A stretch of 58,795 bases of DNA, taken from contig CALWPT010000036.1 of the NCBI GenBank assembly GCA_944383495.1, positions 1 to 58,795 on the forward strand. Reading direction: 5' to 3'. The stretch is from an uncultured Clostridia bacterium. Lineage in GTDB: Bacteria > Bacillota > Clostridia > Oscillospirales > Acutalibacteraceae. Below, piece after piece: positions 26,960-35,057 of this stretch. Made by a program: the position numbers and the translations under genes. Below the pieces are notes generated by a model. That model was not told the origin of the DNA. It saw only the letters and a program-made list of their open reading frames with translations, and ran no database searches. Position 1 is the first letter of the stretch; the number at the start of each line of letters is the position of its first letter.

Positions 26960-27324
26960 AGAAAATGCTGTTTGTTTGCTACCCGAAATGCACCACCTGT
27001 CAGAAGGCCCGGAAATGGCTGGACGATAACGGAATATCCTATACCCTGCGGGACATCAAGGCCGACCCGCCTGCATTGGATGAGCTGATGGACTGGCAGA
27101 AAAAGAGCGGGCTTCCCCTCAAGCGGTTTTTCAATACAAGCGGGCTTTCGTATAAGAAACTGGGACTGAAGGACAGGCTCCCTTTCATGGACGAAAAGGA
27201 GCAGCTGACTTTGCTGGCGAGCGACGGGATGCTGGTCAAGCGCCCGGTCCTTGTCACCCGCTCCCGCGTGCTGGTGGGATTTCGGGACGAGGAGTGGGGC
27301 AGAGCGCTGCGGGAAGAAAAATAG
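26956..27324 (+). CDS. ArsC/Spx-family thioredoxin-fold protein
   Basis: The 122-residue protein belongs to the arsenate reductase C/Spx superfamily, with a CTTC (CxxC) motif at residues 12-15 (YPKCTTCQKARKWL) and the KRPV segment near residue 95 (DGMLVKRPVLV) common to ArsC, YffB and Spx. The central region (FFNTSGLSYKKLGL) is that of the Firmicutes YusI-like branch, whose function is not established. Conserved residues are compatible with thiol-disulfide chemistry. The ATG overlaps the dnaE stop (ATGA) and follows AAAGG, so it is coupled to dnaE. Confidence 0.8.
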   Translation: MKKMLFVCYPKCTTCQKARKWLDDNGISYTLRDIKADPPALDELMDWQKKSGLPLKRFFNTSGLSYKKLGLKDRLPFMDEKEQLTLLASDGMLVKRPVLVTRSRVLVGFRDEEWGRALREEK

Positions 27325-27346
27325 ATTAGAGATAAGCTTCGCCATG

Positions 27347-27383
27347 AAAAGGCCCGCGGTTATAACAAAACCGCGAGCCTTTT
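27347..27383. terminator. Terminator after the ArsC-like gene
   Basis: AAAAGGCCCGCGGTT (27347-27361) pairs with AACCGCGAGCCTTTT (27369-27383) with one mismatch. The flanking T and A runs would let it work in both directions. Confidence 0.75.
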
Positions 27384-27459
27384 GAACATGACTTTGGTAG
27401 CAGCGAGCCGTCATGAGGGCAATTCGGGCTATGCAGATAAGCCGGGCGCGACTTTTTAC

Positions 27460-27498
27460 AAAAAAAGCCGCCGCAAGCGATAGGCAGCTTGCGGCGGC
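27460..27498 (-). terminator. Terminator of tRNA-Ser
   Basis: GCCGCCGCAAGC (27467-27478) pairs perfectly with GCTTGCGGCGGC (27487-27498). On the minus strand the hairpin is followed by a run of T residues, directly 3' of the tRNA. Confidence 0.9.
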
Positions 27499-27499
27499 G

Positions 27500-27589
27500 T
27501 GGCGGAAGGGATGGGATTTGAACCCATGGTCGGCTTTCACCGACACACGCTTTCCAAGCGTGCTTCTTAAGCCACTCGAACACCCCTCC
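27500..27589 (-). tRNA. tRNA-Ser (anticodon GGA)
   Basis: The reverse complement folds as a class II tRNA: acceptor GGAGGGG/CCCTTCC, D-arm, anticodon stem with loop CTTGGAAAG, a long variable arm (GTCGG...CCGAC) and a T-arm GGGTTCAAATCCC, then discriminator G and an encoded CCA. Anticodon GGA reads UCC and UCU. The long variable arm and G73 confirm serine. Confidence 0.95.
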
Positions 27590-27726
27590 GGATAGAATGG
27601 CGGTCAACCAGGCCGACGAAGTTTATTATATCGGGAATGAGAGTGCTTGTCAAGGGATTCAAAACAGAAAAGTTGAATGAACTGTAAATTTTTATGAAAG
27701 AAGATTCAAAATTCTTGCTATTGCTG

Positions 27727-27755
27727 TTGATATGAGGTACAATACCTTGTATAAT
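27727..27755 (+). promoter_or_regulatory. Promoter of the Nudix gene
   Basis: TTGATA (27727-27732) and TATAAT (27750-27755) are separated by 17 bases. Confidence 0.65.
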
Positions 27756-27827
27756 AAATGACCGTGCAGCAGCTAGCCGCTGGATTCGGTCATGAATCCG
27801 GGTCTTATGAAAGGAACGGTCAATAGA

Positions 27828-28337
27828 ATGGAACTTTGGGATATTCTCGATCAGTCCGGCCATAAAACCGGAAAGGTCGCCGCGCGGGGAAAAACAATTT
27901 TAGCGCAGGGCCAATACCATTTGGTTGTTCATATTTGGGTGGTCAATTCCAAGGGCGAAATGCTGATTCAAAAACGAGCGGTGACCAAGGAACTGATGCC
28001 TGGCCGCTGGGCCGCTACGGGGGGTTCCGCCCTGTCGGGAGAAGGGTCGTCCGCTGCTGCAAGGCGGGAACTCAAGGAGGAACTGGGTCTGGATACCGCT
28101 CCAGGCGAGCTGCGCTTCGTGCGCCGGATGACCCGCCGCAATTCTTTGGTGGACATCTGGTGCCTGAAACGGGACGTGGACGATGCAGATGTCGTTTTAC
28201 AGCCGGAGGAGGTGGAGGCCGTGCAATGGGTATCCATGTCCCGGCTGCGGGAGATGACCCGAACGGGAAGGTTTCATAATTACGGCAGCGAGTATTTTCG
28301 GGTAATACACTCGATGTGCAGAGTCTGCCGTGAATAA
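27828..28337 (+). CDS. Nudix hydrolase (isopentenyl-isomerase-like/YfcD subgroup)
   Basis: The 169-residue protein has a complete Nudix box in residues about 66-88 (GSALSGE, then seven residues, then RELKEELGL), which binds Mg2+ and nucleoside diphosphate-linked substrates. The N-terminal pattern MELWDILDQSGHKTGKV and HIWVVNSKGEMLIQKRA matches the Nudix subgroup of YfcD and IPP-isomerase-like proteins, whose substrates are mostly undefined. The ATG at 27828 fits the family N-terminus. An in-frame start at 27792 or ATG 27807 would add residues upstream of the normal MELWDIL beginning. Confidence 0.82.
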   Translation: MELWDILDQSGHKTGKVAARGKTILAQGQYHLVVHIWVVNSKGEMLIQKRAVTKELMPGRWAATGGSALSGEGSSAAARRELKEELGLDTAPGELRFVRRMTRRNSLVDIWCLKRDVDDADVVLQPEEVEAVQWVSMSRLREMTRTGRFHNYGSEYFRVIHSMCRVCRE

Positions 28338-28362
28338 TGTAAGCACTGTAGGAGGCGCCGGT

Positions 28363-29331
28363 ATGCATAGCTTTGAAGGATACCATTGTCCGGTCTGCAT
28401 GGGCCGGTTTTTTGAAGATGACGATATTGTGGTCTGCCCGATCTGCGGAACGCCCCATCACCGGGACTGTTACGCGTCCCTGGGCCATTGTGCCAACGAA
28501 GAAAAGCATGCCTCGGGGTACGTTTGGGAGCCCCCGCAGAAGCAAACGCCGCCAGCCGGCGATAGCGCACGGGGGCATATTTGCAGGAACTGCGGGAAGC
28601 AGTCCTCGGGGGATATTTTATTCTGTCCGTATTGCGGCCACCCGTTTATTGAGCAGGGGGCTGGGGGGCCGGGGCCGGGCGCGCCCTTTGCCGGGCAGTT
28701 CGGCGGATACGCCCAGGTGGATCCCTTGGGCGGCGTGAATCCCGCCTCTCAGATTGAGGGGGTTCCGGTGACCGATGTGGCCAGCTTTGTGTCGGTCAAC
28801 ACGCCGCGGTATATCCCCAGGTTCAAGAGCATGGCCGAGCGAAAAAGCAAAACGGGCTGGAACTGGGCGGCGTTTTTATCTATGCTTTTCTCGATGCCCT
28901 TTTGGTTTTTTTACCGAAAGGATTATAAAATGGGGATCGTCGCCACCTGCTGCAACTTGCTGTGCGGCGTTTTGGCCGCGCCGATGACAGCTGCAATTTA
29001 CAGCATCTCTCCCAGCGGCGCCAATTATATGACCATGGTACAGATTATTGCGGAAAATCTTCAACAGTTGGGAGTGCTTCCCATTATTTTGGCAGGTGCG
29101 GGCAGTGCGCTGAGTATAGCGGCGGCGGTATTATTCGGATTGTTTTCCGACTATTTTTATAAAGCCCATACCATTAAGACCTTGCAGGCAATACAGAAGG
29201 ATGCGGGCGTGGAGGATAAAAAAGCCGCCATTGCCCAAAAGGGCGGCGTGAACCTTGTGCTGCCTTTGGCAATTTCTCTGGCCGTCAATTTCCTATCGGG
29301 TATGGTACCGGCCTTATTCATGCTTTCATGA
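28363..29331 (+). CDS. Zinc-finger membrane protein with DUF2628-like region
   Basis: The 322-residue protein has an N-terminal RING-like cysteine/histidine cluster (residues 9-50: CPVC, then CPICGTPHHRDC and HC), a zinc ribbon near residue 80 (CRNCGKQ and CPYCGHPF), a Gly/Pro-rich linker, and a C-terminal half with about four membrane helices beginning TGWNWAAFLSMLFSMPFWFF, which resembles DUF2628. A start at 28363 behind AGGAGG is preferred over GTG 28330. Such fusions recur in Clostridia but their role is unknown. The metal-binding head may recruit partners to the membrane. It follows the Nudix gene and precedes galU, probably in one transcript. Confidence 0.75.
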   Translation: MHSFEGYHCPVCMGRFFEDDDIVVCPICGTPHHRDCYASLGHCANEEKHASGYVWEPPQKQTPPAGDSARGHICRNCGKQSSGDILFCPYCGHPFIEQGAGGPGPGAPFAGQFGGYAQVDPLGGVNPASQIEGVPVTDVASFVSVNTPRYIPRFKSMAERKSKTGWNWAAFLSMLFSMPFWFFYRKDYKMGIVATCCNLLCGVLAAPMTAAIYSISPSGANYMTMVQIIAENLQQLGVLPIILAGAGSALSIAAAVLFGLFSDYFYKAHTIKTLQAIQKDAGVEDKKAAIAQKGGVNLVLPLAISLAVNFLSGMVPALFMLS

Positions 29332-29353
29332 TGATTGAAAAAGGGGGATACGA

Positions 29354-30223
29354 GTGGATAAGCAGGTAAAAAAAGCAGTTATTCCTGCGGCGGGCCTGGG
29401 AACGCGGATGCTTCCGGCCTCGAAAGCCTGTCCAAAGGAAATGCTGCCGATTGTGGACAAGCCGGCGATCCAGTATATTGTAGAGGAAGCCGTCGCGGCG
29501 GGGATTACGGATATTTTAATCATCACCAACCGGGGCAAAGAGGTAATGGAAGACCACTTTGACCATTCCGTGGAACTAGAGGAAATGCTCCGCCGCCGCG
29601 GAAAGCTCCAGCAGGCGGACGAGTTGGCGGCGATCAGTCATCTGGCCAACCTCTTTTTTATTCGCCAGAAGGAAACAAGAGGCCTGGGCCATGCGGTTCT
29701 TGCCGCCCGCTCCTTTGTAGGAGACGAGCCCTTTGCAGTATTGTATGGGGACGATGTGATTATCGGCGAGGATCCCGCCGTGGGGCAGATGATTCGCGGC
29801 TATGAAAAATACGGCAAGGGCGTCGTGGGTGTGAAGCAGGTGTCGCAGGAGGCCATTGTCAAGTACAGCTCTTTGGCGGTGGAGCCGTTGGAGAACCGTG
29901 TCTTTCGGGTCACGGATATGGTGGAAAAGCCGAAAAAAGAAGAAATTTTATCCCTATATTCCATTTTGGGCCGCTGCGTTCTTCCGCCGAACATTTTTGA
30001 TATTCTAGAGAAAACCCCCAACGGCGCCGGCGGGGAACTGCAGCTGACCGACGCGATGAAAACCCTGGCCCGTGCCGAAAGCATGATTGCGGTGGAATTC
30101 ACCGGAAAACGGTACGATATGGGCTCCAAGCTGGGCTTTTTGCAGGCAAATGTGGAACTAGCTTTACAGCATCCCGAAATTGGAAGTGATTTTGCACAAT
30201 ATTTAAAGGATTTATTTGTTTAA
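29354..30223 (+). CDS. galU: UTP--glucose-1-phosphate uridylyltransferase
   Basis: It makes UDP-glucose from UTP and glucose 1-phosphate, supplying envelope polysaccharides and glycolipids. The 289-residue protein has the nucleotidyltransferase signature AAGLGTRMLPASKACPKEML at residues 12-31, DKPAIQYIVEEA, and GDDVI with a metal-binding Asp. It starts with GTG behind AAGGGGG. The length is typical for GalU. A glycosyltransferase of the glycolipid type lies about 2.2 kb downstream, which is consistent with UDP-glucose use, but a terminator and a separate promoter lie between them. Confidence 0.93.
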   Translation: MDKQVKKAVIPAAGLGTRMLPASKACPKEMLPIVDKPAIQYIVEEAVAAGITDILIITNRGKEVMEDHFDHSVELEEMLRRRGKLQQADELAAISHLANLFFIRQKETRGLGHAVLAARSFVGDEPFAVLYGDDVIIGEDPAVGQMIRGYEKYGKGVVGVKQVSQEAIVKYSSLAVEPLENRVFRVTDMVEKPKKEEILSLYSILGRCVLPPNIFDILEKTPNGAGGELQLTDAMKTLARAESMIAVEFTGKRYDMGSKLGFLQANVELALQHPEIGSDFAQYLKDLFV

Positions 30224-30269
30224 TTTTTTTATTTTATAATGCTTCCTTGCAGAAATACGCAAACGGGAC

Positions 30270-30298
30270 TTGACTTCTTGTTCCCAGAGCATTATAAT
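30270..30298 (+). promoter_or_regulatory. Promoter of the cohesin-domain gene
   Basis: TTGACT (30270-30275) and TATAAT (30293-30298) are 17 bases apart, 43 bases before the ATG. The spacing is ideal, which suggests strong expression. Confidence 0.8.
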
Positions 30299-30341
30299 AC
30301 AACTAGCATTCAATGCGAAAATAGAATTGGAGGAAAAAAGG

Positions 30342-31682
30342 ATGAAAGCTATTAAGAAGATCCTCAGCGTAGTAGTAGCTTGCTGCCTGTTGCTGACCAT
30401 GGCAGTCGTGGGCGTTATGACCGCCTCCGCTGCGGGAGAGCCCCTGGCAAAGGTGGCTGAAGCAGGCTTCAAGGGTAACCCGTCGGCGGATCCATCAAAT
30501 GAGGCAAAGGCTGCTTTTGCTGAGGTTGATCCCAACATGGGTATGGTGGCTGCTAAGAAGACCTACACTGGTGCTGTAAATTGGTTTCAGGAGGCCCGGA
30601 TTCAGGCTGGTTCCGCTTTTGCCGAGATTCCGGATGACAGTACCGGCATAGCCTTCTACGTGTATGTGGATGAGGAGTCTAACACCAGTGATCTACAGAT
30701 GAATCTCACGGCATCGGGAGAGACTTACCAGGCCAGAATTTATCACTCGTGGAAACCGCAAGAGGCTCTTTTTGGGAAGGGCGTTAAGGGCCAGCTGGAC
30801 AAGATTGAGGTGAAGTGGTCCGACTTCAAGCTGGTGGAAAAAAATACCGTGGTTACTCCTGAGGTACCTGCTGATGCTTATGTAGCGCAACAGGCGGAAG
30901 TTGTTCAAATTCAATTGTTTGAAAACACCAATGAGAATTACTCGGATACGAAAATCCTTTCTTATTCTATTGGCGATATTTACGAGATAGGCGAGTTGCC
31001 TGAAATTGGTGGTAGTACTGGCGATGATAATGCCCCGACTGACGACGGAGAAGAGGACACCACCGCTCCTGAGGAGAAAGCGGATGTGACCTTTACCATG
31101 AACGTGGAATCCGGCAAATCCGCTGGTGAAGAAGTGACTGTCACGATCCCTACCCCTGCGGGCTTGGAGAACTTTGATATTGAAATTCAGTACGATACTG
31201 ATGTTTTGAAATACAAGGGCAACCAGTATGACAGCGCTTTCATGGGCATGGCCAATGAAACAGAGCCTGGCACGATTCTGCTGTCTGGCGTGACCGCGGA
31301 TCCTAAAAATCCTGTGAGCGCCGGCACTTTGACCACTCTTACCTTCACCATTAATGATGGTGTTGCTGATGGAACAGAGACCACTCTGACCGGAACGGTT
31401 TCCGCTGTAAGCGTTAATGGCGAAAATTTAGTTGGCGCTGTTGAAGCGGCTACCCTTGTTGTCGGCGAAGTAGAAGAGCCCACTGTTCCTGAAGTAGAAG
31501 AGCCCACTGTTCCTGTCGATGGCGGCGAAGACACGACTGCTCCTTCTCAGGATTCCACTGACGGTGGAGACACGGTTGTAGACGAGGGCAACCCGAATAC
31601 CGGCGCTGCCGCTCCTATTGGCGCTGCCGCCCTGGCGGTTGTTGCTGTTGCTGCGATCGTGGCGCTGAAGAAAAGGAAATAA
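30342..31682 (+). CDS. Secreted cohesin-domain protein with a sortase-type anchor
   Basis: The 446-residue protein has a Sec signal peptide (residues 1-28, ILSVVVACCLLLTMAVVGVM, cleavage near ASAAGE). A beta-rich N-terminal domain of about 190 residues follows, with the look of a carbohydrate-binding CBM/CIA30-like sandwich (IAFYVYVDEESN, IEVKWSDF). After an acidic Asp/Thr linker there is a cohesin-like domain at about 245-375 (GKSAGEEVTVTIPTPAGLEN, TLTTLTFTIND). A VEEPTVPE repeat, a Ser/Thr/Asp-rich stalk and a C-terminal NPNTG-hydrophobic-KKRK end complete it. NPNTG resembles the (S/N)PxTG motif handled by sortase B-like enzymes in Clostridia. The start at 30342 follows GGAGG. Its dockerin partner and sortase are not in the window. 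Confidence 0.8.
   Translation: MKAIKKILSVVVACCLLLTMAVVGVMTASAAGEPLAKVAEAGFKGNPSADPSNEAKAAFAEVDPNMGMVAAKKTYTGAVNWFQEARIQAGSAFAEIPDDSTGIAFYVYVDEESNTSDLQMNLTASGETYQARIYHSWKPQEALFGKGVKGQLDKIEVKWSDFKLVEKNTVVTPEVPADAYVAQQAEVVQIQLFENTNENYSDTKILSYSIGDIYEIGELPEIGGSTGDDNAPTDDGEEDTTAPEEKADVTFTMNVESGKSAGEEVTVTIPTPAGLENFDIEIQYDTDVLKYKGNQYDSAFMGMANETEPGTILLSGVTADPKNPVSAGTLTTLTFTINDGVADGTETTLTGTVSAVSVNGENLVGAVEAATLVVGEVEEPTVPEVEEPTVPVDGGEDTTAPSQDSTDGGDTVVDEGNPNTGAAAPIGAAALAVVAVAAIVALKKRK
31467..31514 (+). repeat. Tandem 24-bp repeat in the stalk of the cohesin protein
   Basis: Two perfect 24-base copies (31467-31490 and 31491-31514) encode two copies of EVEEPTVP. Copy number may vary between strains through slippage and change the length of the cell-wall stalk. 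Confidence 0.9.
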
Positions 31683-31725
31683 GCCAATCGATTGAGAGAG
31701 TTGATTCTTTCTGTAAGATAAGCTG

Positions 31726-31759
31726 AAAAAGAACCCGCTTTATTGCGGGTTCTTTTTTT
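31726..31759 (+). terminator. Terminator of the cohesin-domain gene
   Basis: GAACCCGC (31731-31738) pairs with GCGGGTTC (31745-31752), extended by A/T pairs and followed by seven T residues. It is a strong intrinsic terminator. Confidence 0.93.
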
Positions 31760-32256
31760 GCCGCTTTTAACAAGAAAAACCCCCGGTTGAACCGAGGGTA
31801 GGTAAAAAGTCTTGGCAAATAACAATGTCAAAGAATCGCATCGCTTTCAAAAGAGAGAAACAGAGGTGCTGGATTTCTCATAGGGACTTGGAGGCTTCTG
31901 CGGGAAGCGTCCCGCTTGAAGAGATAAACAGGAAAACCAAAGAGAGCCGGTTTGCCAGCAGCGGAGCAAGCGATGCAATGATAGTTTTTCAGTACCCCTT
32001 CCAGGGGCAGCAAGTACTGACCCCTCTGGGGTCCGAGCGAACCACTCGTTTACTAGTGGTTTTGATTTTCTAAAAAGAGCCCGAATCGTATGAGCGACCA
32101 CTCGTCCGGTAATGGGAGCGTCCAATGGCTTTTTCATAGCTTTGCTTTGTGTGAAGTTTAGAATAGCAGCGCTATTTTTCTTTTCTCCAGCCCTCAGTCT
32201 TGCGCTGACAGAAGCCAGATGGAAGGGAAGGTCTATCGTCATTGCCATAAAAACTG
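31760..32256 (+). other. Hairpin-dense intergenic region, possible ncRNA or repeated element
   Basis: No credible gene is present in about 500 bases. Four hairpins occur in order on the plus strand: GCGGGA/TCCCGC at 31900-31915, CAGTAC/GTACTG (31990-32019) enclosing CCCC/GGGG, GACCCC/GGGGTC near 32019-32033, and ACCACT/AGTGGT at 32041-32060 with a trailing T-rich tail. The minus strand has a 133-codon open frame that lacks a ribosome binding site and looks incidental. The arrangement resembles a structured RNA ending in a terminator, or a dispersed repeat. Confidence 0.35.
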
Positions 32257-32284
32257 TTGTGCTTTTTATAGAATGTGTTATAAT
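32257..32284 (+). promoter_or_regulatory. Promoter of the glycosyltransferase gene
   Basis: TTGTGC (32257-32262) and TATAAT (32279-32284) with a 16-base spacer; the leader to the coding start is about 110 bases. Confidence 0.6.
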
Positions 32285-32399
32285 ATTTTAAAAGCTGTCA
32301 GCGATTTCCAGCCCCGGTGACGCAGCATGCGGGCTGCTGTCAGGGACATGCGGACGCACCATGGATGCAAGATAGGCTTATGCATTTGGAGGGGTTGCT

Positions 32400-33581
32400 T
32401 TGAAACTGAAAATCGGGTTGTTCAACGATTCTTTCCCACCTGTGATTGATGGGGTGGCTTCCTGTGTGTGCAATTATGCGCGGGTTTTATCGCAACACCA
32501 TGCAGATGTTACTGTAGTAACCCCATCGTATCCCAACGTGACCGATCCTTACCCCTTCCCAGTGGTGCGGTATCCTTCGGTCAATTTGGGAAAACGGGTG
32601 GGGTATCGGATGGGAATTCCTTATTTACGCCGAATCGTCAAATACCTGCGAGAAAAGGAATTTGACCTCATTCATGTTCACAGCCCCTTTGTTTCCTCAT
32701 TATTGGCTTCGTCGGTGACCGGCCGCAGCCACAGTATTCCTGTAGTGCTGACCTATCATACCAAGTTTGAAATTGACATCAAAAAGCGCGCTCCTACCTT
32801 GCCCTTGCAGCGGACCATGGAAAAAGCGGTGCTTCATAATTTGAAGCGGGCGGACGAAATCTGGGCTGTTTCCAACGGCGCGGCGGAAAGCATGCGGTAT
32901 CTGGGGTACAACGGGCCATATGCGGTGATGGAAAACGGCACAGATTTTCCTCGAGGCCGGGCGCCCGAAGAAGCCCAGGCAGCCCTGCGGGAAAAGCTGG
33001 GGCTATCGCGGGACGTTCTGACTTTTTTGTTCGTTGGCCGCATGATGTGGTATAAAAACGTCCGGTTGATCCTAGATGCACTGGCGCTGCTGCATAGGGA
33101 TGGTCTTTCATTTCAAATGATATTTGTAGGAGATGGAAACGACCGTGCGGATGTGATGGCCTATGCAGAAAGCCTGGGCATTCTGCATCGAACGCGGTTT
33201 CCCGGCGCGGTGCGGGACCGGGAACTGGTGCGAACCTACTTTAGTCTCGCGGATTTATTTTTGTTTCCCTCTACCTACGATACCTCTGGCTTGGTGGTCA
33301 AGGAAGCGGCGGCTTGCGCCTGTCCCTCTATGCTGGTACGCGGCTCCTGTGCTGCGGAAGGGGTGACCGACGGACGAAACGGTTTTTTGTGTGCAGAATC
33401 GGCGGGCGGCTGCGCCCGGGTGATCAAAGAAGCGGTGAAAAACCGGGAGGCTTTGGCGGCAGCCGGCGAAGCCGCTTGCCGGGAAATTTACGTTTCATGG
33501 GAAGAAGCGGCGCAGAAGGCCTACCTGCGCTATGAGCAAATTGTCGCCGCACGGCGGAATAAAAAGCTTTGGAAAGGATAA
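32400..33581 (+). CDS. Glycosyltransferase family 4 (GT-B fold), glycolipid type
   Basis: The 393-residue cytoplasmic, membrane-associated GT4 enzyme transfers sugar from a nucleotide donor. The N-terminal KIGLFNDSFPPVIDGVAS is characteristic of alpha-glucosyl-diacylglycerol and alpha-mannosyl-lipid synthases. The C-terminal domain has FVGRMMWYKNVRLILDALAL and the E-x7-E region (STYDTSGLVVKEAAACACP) that binds the donor. The start is TTG at 32400 behind GGAGGGG. The next gene, a lipoprotein cyclophilin, overlaps or abuts it. The donor is probably UDP-glucose, in view of galU nearby, but this is inferred. Confidence 0.85.
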   Translation: MKLKIGLFNDSFPPVIDGVASCVCNYARVLSQHHADVTVVTPSYPNVTDPYPFPVVRYPSVNLGKRVGYRMGIPYLRRIVKYLREKEFDLIHVHSPFVSSLLASSVTGRSHSIPVVLTYHTKFEIDIKKRAPTLPLQRTMEKAVLHNLKRADEIWAVSNGAAESMRYLGYNGPYAVMENGTDFPRGRAPEEAQAALREKLGLSRDVLTFLFVGRMMWYKNVRLILDALALLHRDGLSFQMIFVGDGNDRADVMAYAESLGILHRTRFPGAVRDRELVRTYFSLADLFLFPSTYDTSGLVVKEAAACACPSMLVRGSCAAEGVTDGRNGFLCAESAGGCARVIKEAVKNREALAAAGEAACREIYVSWEEAAQKAYLRYEQIVAARRNKKLWKG

Positions 33582-33583
33582 TG

Positions 33584-34384
33584 ATGTATATGAAAAGCAG
33601 AAAATCACTACCATTGAGAGGATGTGCGTTGATTATGGCAATTTTTATGATGGGGGCGGGCTTGACCGGCTGCAAAAAGACGCAGGAAGAGGCTTCTACC
33701 GATATACCTCCTGCACCCAAGAGCACGCAAACCATGACTTATTCGGGAAAGGAGCCGGTGGGGTTCCAGTTTGAGCTGCCTGCAAAAGGGGAGGAGATCG
33801 CTGTTCTTCACACTGAGAAGGGGGATATCCGCCTGCGGCTGTTTCCCGATAAGGCGCCTAACGCCGTAAATAATTTTAAGGCCCTGATTAAGGTGGGATA
33901 TTACGATGGAATTACCTTTCATCGAGTCATTGACGATTTTATGATTCAAGGGGGTGACCCCACCGGAACCGGCTCCGGCGGTAAGAGCATCTGGGGCACT
34001 GATTTTGGGTATGAATTCAATACCAATCTTCTGCATTTCCGGGGCGCATTATCCATGGCTCACTCGCAGCTTGCGGCTTCCAACGCCAGCCAGTTTTTTA
34101 TTGTGAATGCCCGGCCCGCGGGAGAGGCCGCCATTCGTCAAACGCTCAGCCAGTACGGACAACATGGATACGATACCAGCCAAGTAACCGATGAAATTAT
34201 AAAGCTCTATGGTGAAAAGGGCGGCACACCCTGGCTGGACGGAATTATGAATTCCGAGGGGCATACCGTGTTTGGCCAGGCCTTTGCCGACGATATGGAT
34301 GTGGTGGACGCCATTGCCGCTACGGAAAACACCGGGGAAACCGTCAAGATTACCCGGGCCGAATTGGTGAAATACGAGGGCTGA
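33584..34384 (+). CDS. Lipoprotein peptidyl-prolyl cis-trans isomerase, cyclophilin type
   Basis: This surface-anchored proline isomerase probably helps fold exported proteins. The 266-residue product has a lipoprotein signal with lipobox LTGC (Cys30), a short acidic linker, and a cyclophilin domain from about residue 62 with FHRVIDDFMIQGGDPTGTGS and NASQFFIV. The usual MANSGPNTNGSQFFI reads MAHSQLAASNASQFFI, and there is an insertion of about 45 residues (QTLSQYGQHGYDTSQVTDEI) seen in other Clostridia. Starts at 33581, 33584 and 33590 are all possible; 33584 has the best spacing to GGAAAGG. It is coupled to the upstream glycosyltransferase. Confidence 0.87.
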   Translation: MYMKSRKSLPLRGCALIMAIFMMGAGLTGCKKTQEEASTDIPPAPKSTQTMTYSGKEPVGFQFELPAKGEEIAVLHTEKGDIRLRLFPDKAPNAVNNFKALIKVGYYDGITFHRVIDDFMIQGGDPTGTGSGGKSIWGTDFGYEFNTNLLHFRGALSMAHSQLAASNASQFFIVNARPAGEAAIRQTLSQYGQHGYDTSQVTDEIIKLYGEKGGTPWLDGIMNSEGHTVFGQAFADDMDVVDAIAATENTGETVKITRAELVKYEG

Positions 34385-34409
34385 TCCGCTAATATAGGAG
34401 GAAGCCATC

Positions 34410-34982
34410 ATGACCGAAAAGGAAAAAGCCCAGGCCGGGCTTTTATATGACGCGAATTACGATCAGGCGCTGATGGATGAGCGCATGGCGGCTAAACGGC
34501 TGCTGTTTGCCTATAATCAGACGCCGCCCGATCAAGCGGAAGAACGGCGGCGGATCCTTCGGAATTTACTGGGTAAATTAGGGGAGAGCTATCTGATCGA
34601 GCAGCCTTTCTATTGCGACTATGGGTACAATATTTTTATAGGGGAGAATTTTTACGCCAATTTCGGCTGCGTCATGCTGGACGGCGCCAAGATCACTATA
34701 GGCGATCATGTATTTTTCGCTCCATATGTAGGATTATACACTGCCGGGCATCCCCTGGAGCCGGAGACCCGCAACCAGGGATTAGAATACGCTTATCCCA
34801 TTGCCATTGGGGACGATGTGTGGATCGGCGCGGGGGTGCAGATTCTGCCGGGCGTAACCATCGGCAGCGGAACGACTATTGGCGCGGGCAGCGTGGTGAC
34901 AAGGGATATGCCGGCTGGGGTGCTGGCGGCGGGGAATCCCTGTCGGGTCATCCGGGTATTGGATGAAAAACGTTCGGTCTGA
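34410..34982 (+). CDS. Sugar O-acetyltransferase, left-handed beta-helix (Maa/LacA type)
   Basis: It transfers acetyl from acetyl-CoA to sugars such as maltose or galactosides. The 190-residue protein has the N-terminal Mac domain (AGLLYDANYDQALMDERMAA) and the hexapeptide-repeat helix with DYGYNIFIGENFYANFGC, the catalytic-histidine segment YTAGHPLEPETR, and the C-terminal GDDVWIGAGVQILPGVTIGS followed by PAGVLAAGNPCRVIR. The length is typical. It is 25 bases after the cyclophilin gene, with AGGAGG before the ATG, and is followed by a terminator. Confidence 0.88.
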   Translation: MTEKEKAQAGLLYDANYDQALMDERMAAKRLLFAYNQTPPDQAEERRRILRNLLGKLGESYLIEQPFYCDYGYNIFIGENFYANFGCVMLDGAKITIGDHVFFAPYVGLYTAGHPLEPETRNQGLEYAYPIAIGDDVWIGAGVQILPGVTIGSGTTIGAGSVVTRDMPAGVLAAGNPCRVIRVLDEKRSV

Positions 34983-34996
34983 GTAAAGGAAATCAT

Positions 34997-35043
34997 TAAA
35001 ACGCCGGTTCCAAAGAGGTCGCTTTCGGAACCGGCGTTTTTTC
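34997..35043. terminator. Terminator between the acetyltransferase and FAD gene
   Basis: ACGCCGGTTCC (35001-35011) pairs with GGAACCGGCGT (35027-35037), followed by a T run on the plus strand and with an A run on the other side. It can serve both converging genes. Confidence 0.9.
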
Positions 35044-35057
35044 TTTGTCGGAAAACG

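Noticed and set aside
31847..32248. A 133-codon minus-strand frame
   Set aside because: It lacks a ribosome binding site and lies across the hairpin array. I treat the region as non-coding, though similar translated stretches may be annotated elsewhere.
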